Position numbers and translations under genes: made by a program
From: Psychrobacillus sp032154225
GTDB lineage: Bacteria; Bacillota; Bacilli; Bacillales_A; Planococcaceae
Assembly (NCBI RefSeq): GCF_032154225.1
Contig: NZ_JALDYF010000009.1
Span: forward strand, 62,001 to 126,000
Direction of reading: 5' to 3'
DNA: 64,000 nt
Shown: positions 61,347 through 64,000 of the stretch, in pieces
Layout: each line of letters opens with the position of its first letter
Position numbering within the stretch: the first letter of the stretch is position 1
The notes under the pieces: generated by a model
What the model was told of the DNA's origin: nothing
The model's database searches: none
The model's input: only the letters and a program-made list of their open reading frames with translations

Positions 61347-61751
61347 ATGAAGACACTTACAGTCAATATTGTCACTCCCGACGGCCCGGTATACGATTCT
61401 GAAGTAGACATGATTATCGCTAAAACAGCATCCGGCGAACTCGGTATTTTACCTGGCCATATTCCAATGGTTGCGCCACTTGTAATCGGTGCAGTTAAAT
61501 TGAAAAAAGATGGAAAAACAGAGTACGTAGCAGTAAACGGTGGATTTGTTGAAGTTCGTCCTGAAAAGGTAACGATTTTAGCTCAATCATCAGAAGTTGC
61601 TTCAAGTATCGATTTAGCTCGTGCAAAAGAAGCGATGAAACGTGCAGAAGCACGTCTTCAAAGTAAACATGAGGCAACTGACTTTAGTCGTGCAGAACTT
61701 GCTTTGAAACGTGCGATGAATCGTATCAACGTTTATGAGGGTAACATTTAA
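61347..61751 (+). CDS. atpC: ATP synthase F1 subunit epsilon
   Basis: Rotor subunit of 134 residues that can inhibit ATP hydrolysis. It has the N-terminal beta-sandwich (IVTPDGPVYDSEVDMI, GELGILPGHIPMVAPL) and the C-terminal helical pair (ARAKEAMKRAEARL). CAGGAGGT precedes the ATG. Last gene of the operon, followed by a strong terminator. Confidence 0.97.
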   Translation: MKTLTVNIVTPDGPVYDSEVDMIIAKTASGELGILPGHIPMVAPLVIGAVKLKKDGKTEYVAVNGGFVEVRPEKVTILAQSSEVASSIDLARAKEAMKRAEARLQSKHEATDFSRAELALKRAMNRINVYEGNI

Positions 61752-61766
61752 TTTGAATGAATGATG

Positions 61767-61796
61767 AACGGACAGAAAAATTCTGTCCGTTTTTTC
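61767..61796 (+). terminator. Terminator of the ATP synthase operon
   Basis: A perfect 11-bp stem (AACGGACAGAA with TTCTGTCCGTT) with an AAA loop is followed by TTTTTCTC. Confidence 0.95.
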
Positions 61797-61846
61797 TCTA
61801 TACAATCTCAGTTAATGTTATTGTTTTTCTAAGGAGGAGAATTGAT

Positions 61847-62080
61847 ATGGGTTTATTGAATGGGGAACAAGCAGTTATTGCTATTTTAGCAAATGTTTTT
61901 TTTATCGGAATATCTTTTTATGCACTACAAGCAATAATGGTAGAAAAGTTTATTAGAAAAAATCGTGTTTTTCAAGCACAATTATTTTATATATTGGCTA
62001 GTATTATGATTGGTTCAACAGTAGCGGAATTTTTCTTGAATTTAACAATATGGTCTAATCAGCTACAATACTTATTTTAA
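61847..62080 (+). CDS. ywzB: DUF1146 small membrane protein (YwzB-like)
   Basis: Protein of 77 residues with two membrane helices separated by a basic loop (EKFIRKNRVFQ). It matches the DUF1146 family in size, topology and position between atpC and murA. Function unknown. AAGGAGGAGA precedes the ATG at 61847; a longer frame upstream runs through the terminator. Confidence 0.83.
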   Translation: MGLLNGEQAVIAILANVFFIGISFYALQAIMVEKFIRKNRVFQAQLFYILASIMIGSTVAEFFLNLTIWSNQLQYLF

Positions 62081-62146
62081 GTGAAATGGATTCTATATGC
62101 TCATGCAAATAATGGATGTGTTTGTATGATCATGTAGAATTTCATC

Positions 62147-62164
62147 AAATTTCCCGGGAAATTT
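62147..62164. repeat. Perfect 18-bp palindrome
   Basis: AAATTTCCCGGGAAATTT is fully self-complementary with no spacer, 67 bases after the ywzB-like stop. With the following TTTTG it may act as a terminator, or the DNA form could be a protein-binding site. Confidence 0.5.
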
Positions 62165-62363
62165 TTTGTCGATAAAGGTTTTATATGCCTGTAGAAGGGT
62201 AATTTAAGATTATCTACACGAAACGATTAGGTATTACGTATACTATAACAATTAAAAATAAATTCTTCTCAATATGAATTGTGGATGTGCAGGGGCTTAA
62301 ACTGTATTGTGACTAGATTTGTAAAGCTTCCGAGTTATAAATGAAAAATAGTTTTTTTGATGC

Positions 62364-62392
62364 TTGTATATAGATGATTTTCATTGTATGAT
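62364..62392 (+). promoter_or_regulatory. murA promoter
   Basis: TTGTAT and TATGAT are separated by exactly 17 bases, about 90 bases before the GTG start of murA. Confidence 0.65.
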
Positions 62393-62481
62393 GGATATTG
62401 TTTTGATTTCCTAATGATAACATCATACATATTTTATTTATATAAAATGCAAATGAGGATAGAGAACGTGGAGGGAAAGAA

Positions 62482-63777
62482 GTGGATAAAATCGTTGTTA
62501 AAGGCGGTCAAACTTTAAGGGGAAAAGTGCGTGTAGAAGGTGCCAAAAATGCAGTTCTTCCAGTACTTGCAGCAGCTTTGCTTGCTACTAAAGGTCAAAA
62601 TATTATTAAAGACGTGCCAACACTTGCAGACGTATTAACGATAAATGAAGTATTAAAAAGTTTAAATACAAAAGTAACATATAATCCAGAAAATAACCAA
62701 GTAATCATTGATTCACAAGAACCACTTTCAAGTGAAGCACAATTTGAGTATGTGCGTAAGATGCGTGCATCTATACTTGTAATGGGTCCTATTTTAGCGC
62801 GTAATGGCTTTGCTCGTGTAGCGCTACCTGGTGGCTGTGCAATTGGCTCTCGTCCAATAGATCAGCATTTAAAAGGTTTTGAAGCTATGGGTGCAGAAAT
62901 TTCTTTCGGTCATGGGTATGTTGAGGCGAAAACAAATGGTCGTTTACAAGGTGCTAAAATTTATCTAGATGTACCAAGCGTTGGTGCAACTGAAAATATT
63001 ATGACTGCAGCAGCTTTGGCAGAAGGAACGACAACTATCGAAAATGCTGCTAAAGAGCCGGAAATTGTAGATTTAGCTAACTTCATCAATGAGATGGGTG
63101 GAAAAGTAAAAGGCGCGGGAACTGACACAATTCGCATAGAAGGTGTCACGGAGCTTTTTGGTACTGAACATCATATTATTCCAGATCGTATTGAAGCAGG
63201 AACTTTTATGGTTGCAGCAGCTATTACGAAAGGCGATGTGCTAATTGAAAATGCTGTACCAGAACATATGACAGCTCTTATTTCTAAAATGCAAGAAATG
63301 GGTGTAGAAATTACAGAGGAAGATAATGGTCTTCGTGTGAAATCTACAGGTTCATTAAAATCAGTGGATATTAAAACAATGCCACATCCTGGTTTCCCAA
63401 CAGATATGCAATCTCAAATGATGGCATTGATGATGACTGCTCAAGGAACCGGCATTATTACAGAAACTGTATTTGAAAATCGTTTCATGCATGTGGAAGA
63501 GTTCCGTCGTATGAATGGTAATATGAAAATCGAAGGACGTTCGGTTATTATGGAATCTCCATCTGATTTACAGGGGGCAGAAGTTGCTGCTACTGATTTA
63601 CGTGCAGCTGCATCGTTAATTATTGCTGGTTTGGTGGCAAAAGGAATTACACGTGTAACTGAGCTATATCATTTAGATCGTGGGTATGTGAATTTCGATA
63701 AAAAATTAGCGGCTCTTGGTGCAGATGTTGAACGCATCGGAAGCGAAAATACTGAAAAAGCAGTTCAATTTGTTTAA
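62482..63777 (+). CDS. murA: UDP-GlcNAc 1-carboxyvinyltransferase (MurAA)
   Basis: Cytoplasmic enzyme of 431 residues for the first step of peptidoglycan synthesis. RVEGAKNAVLPVLAAALLA is near the N terminus, and the catalytic Cys is in PGGCAIGSRPIDQHLKGFE. The Arg loop EFRRMNGNM and TDLRAAASLIIAGL are present. GGAGGGA precedes the GTG start. A paralogue is at 34042. The position after atpC/ywzB is that of murAA in Bacillus. Confidence 0.97.
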   Translation: MDKIVVKGGQTLRGKVRVEGAKNAVLPVLAAALLATKGQNIIKDVPTLADVLTINEVLKSLNTKVTYNPENNQVIIDSQEPLSSEAQFEYVRKMRASILVMGPILARNGFARVALPGGCAIGSRPIDQHLKGFEAMGAEISFGHGYVEAKTNGRLQGAKIYLDVPSVGATENIMTAAALAEGTTTIENAAKEPEIVDLANFINEMGGKVKGAGTDTIRIEGVTELFGTEHHIIPDRIEAGTFMVAAAITKGDVLIENAVPEHMTALISKMQEMGVEITEEDNGLRVKSTGSLKSVDIKTMPHPGFPTDMQSQMMALMMTAQGTGIITETVFENRFMHVEEFRRMNGNMKIEGRSVIMESPSDLQGAEVAATDLRAAASLIIAGLVAKGITRVTELYHLDRGYVNFDKKLAALGADVERIGSENTEKAVQFV

Positions 63778-63784
63778 TATATGT

Positions 63785-63818
63785 AAAACGCCGTGCATAC
63801 ATGCATGGCGTTTTTTTT
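63785..63818 (+). terminator. Terminator of murA
   Basis: AAAACGCCGTGCAT pairs with ATGCATGGCGTTTT (one G-U pair) around a 2-base centre, followed by a T-run. Confidence 0.92.
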
Positions 63819-63845
63819 GATATAATGCGTCTCGGTGGTTTCAGC

Positions 63846-63955
63846 TAGGATTTAAGCTGCAAGGAGGACGCTTTCCACGGGGCGGGCGGTGAGCCTCCTC
63901 GGTCGCTAAAACTCTCCACTGCGGGGTCTCACCTGTCCCGCTTAATCCCATTGGA
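63846..63955. repeat. Intergenic inverted repeat, copy B
   Basis: An imperfect inverted repeat of about 110 bases. The ends GGAGG..TTCCA and TGGAATACCCTCC are complementary, and inside GCGGGCGGTGAG pairs imperfectly with TCTCACCTGTCCCGC. It is GC-rich compared with its surroundings and shares several blocks with copy A at 38240-38380. It looks like a mobile or MITE-like hairpin element of Bacillales intergenic regions. Confidence 0.6.
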
Positions 63956-64000
63956 ATACCCTCCATTTCGCTCTACATATTTAGAATGGAAGTACTATTT

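Larger units (their letters stand above)
62081..62481. other. 401-base gap before murA
   Basis: It contains the palindrome AAATTTCCCGGGAAATTT (62147-62164), followed by TTTTG, and the murA promoter (62364-62392). The AT-rich stretch between shows no open frame with a ribosome site. Confidence 0.55.

Noticed and set aside
62370..62400. Fur-box-like stretch near GATGATTTTCATTG
   Set aside because: It matches only part of the Fur consensus and coincides with the murA promoter spacer. There is no iron-related gene nearby.
1..64000. CRISPR arrays, tRNA or rRNA genes, insertion sequences, prophage genes
   Set aside because: I saw no regularly spaced direct repeats, no rRNA sequence, no cloverleaf that I could support, and no transposase or phage protein among the open frames.

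Overview
The window reads as a contiguous chromosomal segment of a low-GC, endospore-forming Firmicute of the order Bacillales. The gene order from rpoE-pyrG to the ATP synthase operon and murA closely follows the Bacillus subtilis order (rpoE, pyrG, ywjG, spo0F, fba, tal, murAB, glpX, rho, rpmE, tdk, prfA, prmC, spoIIR, ywlC, ywlD, ywlE, rpiB, ywlG, glyA, upp, atp, ywzB, murAA). spoIIR and spo0F indicate sporulation. The protein style and the intergenic repeats suggest Planococcaceae (Psychrobacillus/Lysinibacillus-like); this genus-level guess is inference only.

Layout. (1) 1-1541: 3' part of argS. (2) 1781-7082: a fatty-acid/acyl-CoA catabolic operon (acyl-CoA dehydrogenase, TetR regulator, acyl-CoA synthetase, thiolase, 3-hydroxyacyl-CoA dehydrogenase). 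(3) 7099-17616: a cobalamin-riboswitch-controlled, 13-gene B12 salvage operon: BtuFC transport, a BtuD-CbiZ fusion, CbiB, CobD, CobU, a shortened CobQ, CobS, CobC, a second degenerate CobU-like protein, PduO, and an ECF S component plus AIR-synthase-like kinase that fit the alpha-ribazole salvage pair CblT/CblS. No corrin-ring synthesis gene is present. (4) 17806-28559: a second acyl-CoA oxidation cluster (FadF Fe-S oxidoreductase, thiolase, 3-hydroxybutyryl-CoA dehydrogenase, two acyl-CoA dehydrogenases, TetR) ending in icmF, an adenosylcobalamin-dependent fused isobutyryl-CoA mutase. (5) 28646-38169: housekeeping and sporulation genes rpoE to rpmE. (6) 38170-41904: an accessory island (repeat, hairpins, DUF418 membrane protein, DesK/DesR-like two-component system) between rpmE and tdk. 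(7) 42019-51392: tdk to glyA. (8) 51477-53687: a PAS-GAF-GGDEF-EAL protein with a degenerate GGDEF domain. (9) 53755-63777: upp, the complete F1Fo ATP synthase operon, a DUF1146 protein and murA.

How the parts fit. The B12 operon supplies adenosylcobalamin (PduO adenosylates; CblT/S, CobS and CobC assemble the lower loop), and the only visible B12 enzyme is IcmF in the flanking operon. IcmF would turn isobutyryl-CoA into butyryl-CoA, which the neighbouring short-chain acyl-CoA dehydrogenases, 3-hydroxybutyryl-CoA dehydrogenase and thiolase could degrade to acetyl-CoA, with electrons leaving through ETF and FadF. An enoyl-CoA hydratase is missing from both clusters and must be elsewhere. Regulation visible in the DNA includes a B12 riboswitch, a FadR-like operator inside the fadF promoter, a palindrome before the first acyl-CoA operon, a GGGCTC reiterative-transcription attenuator before pyrG, a sigma-H-like promoter before spo0F, and a 38-bp palindrome before the DUF418/two-component operon.
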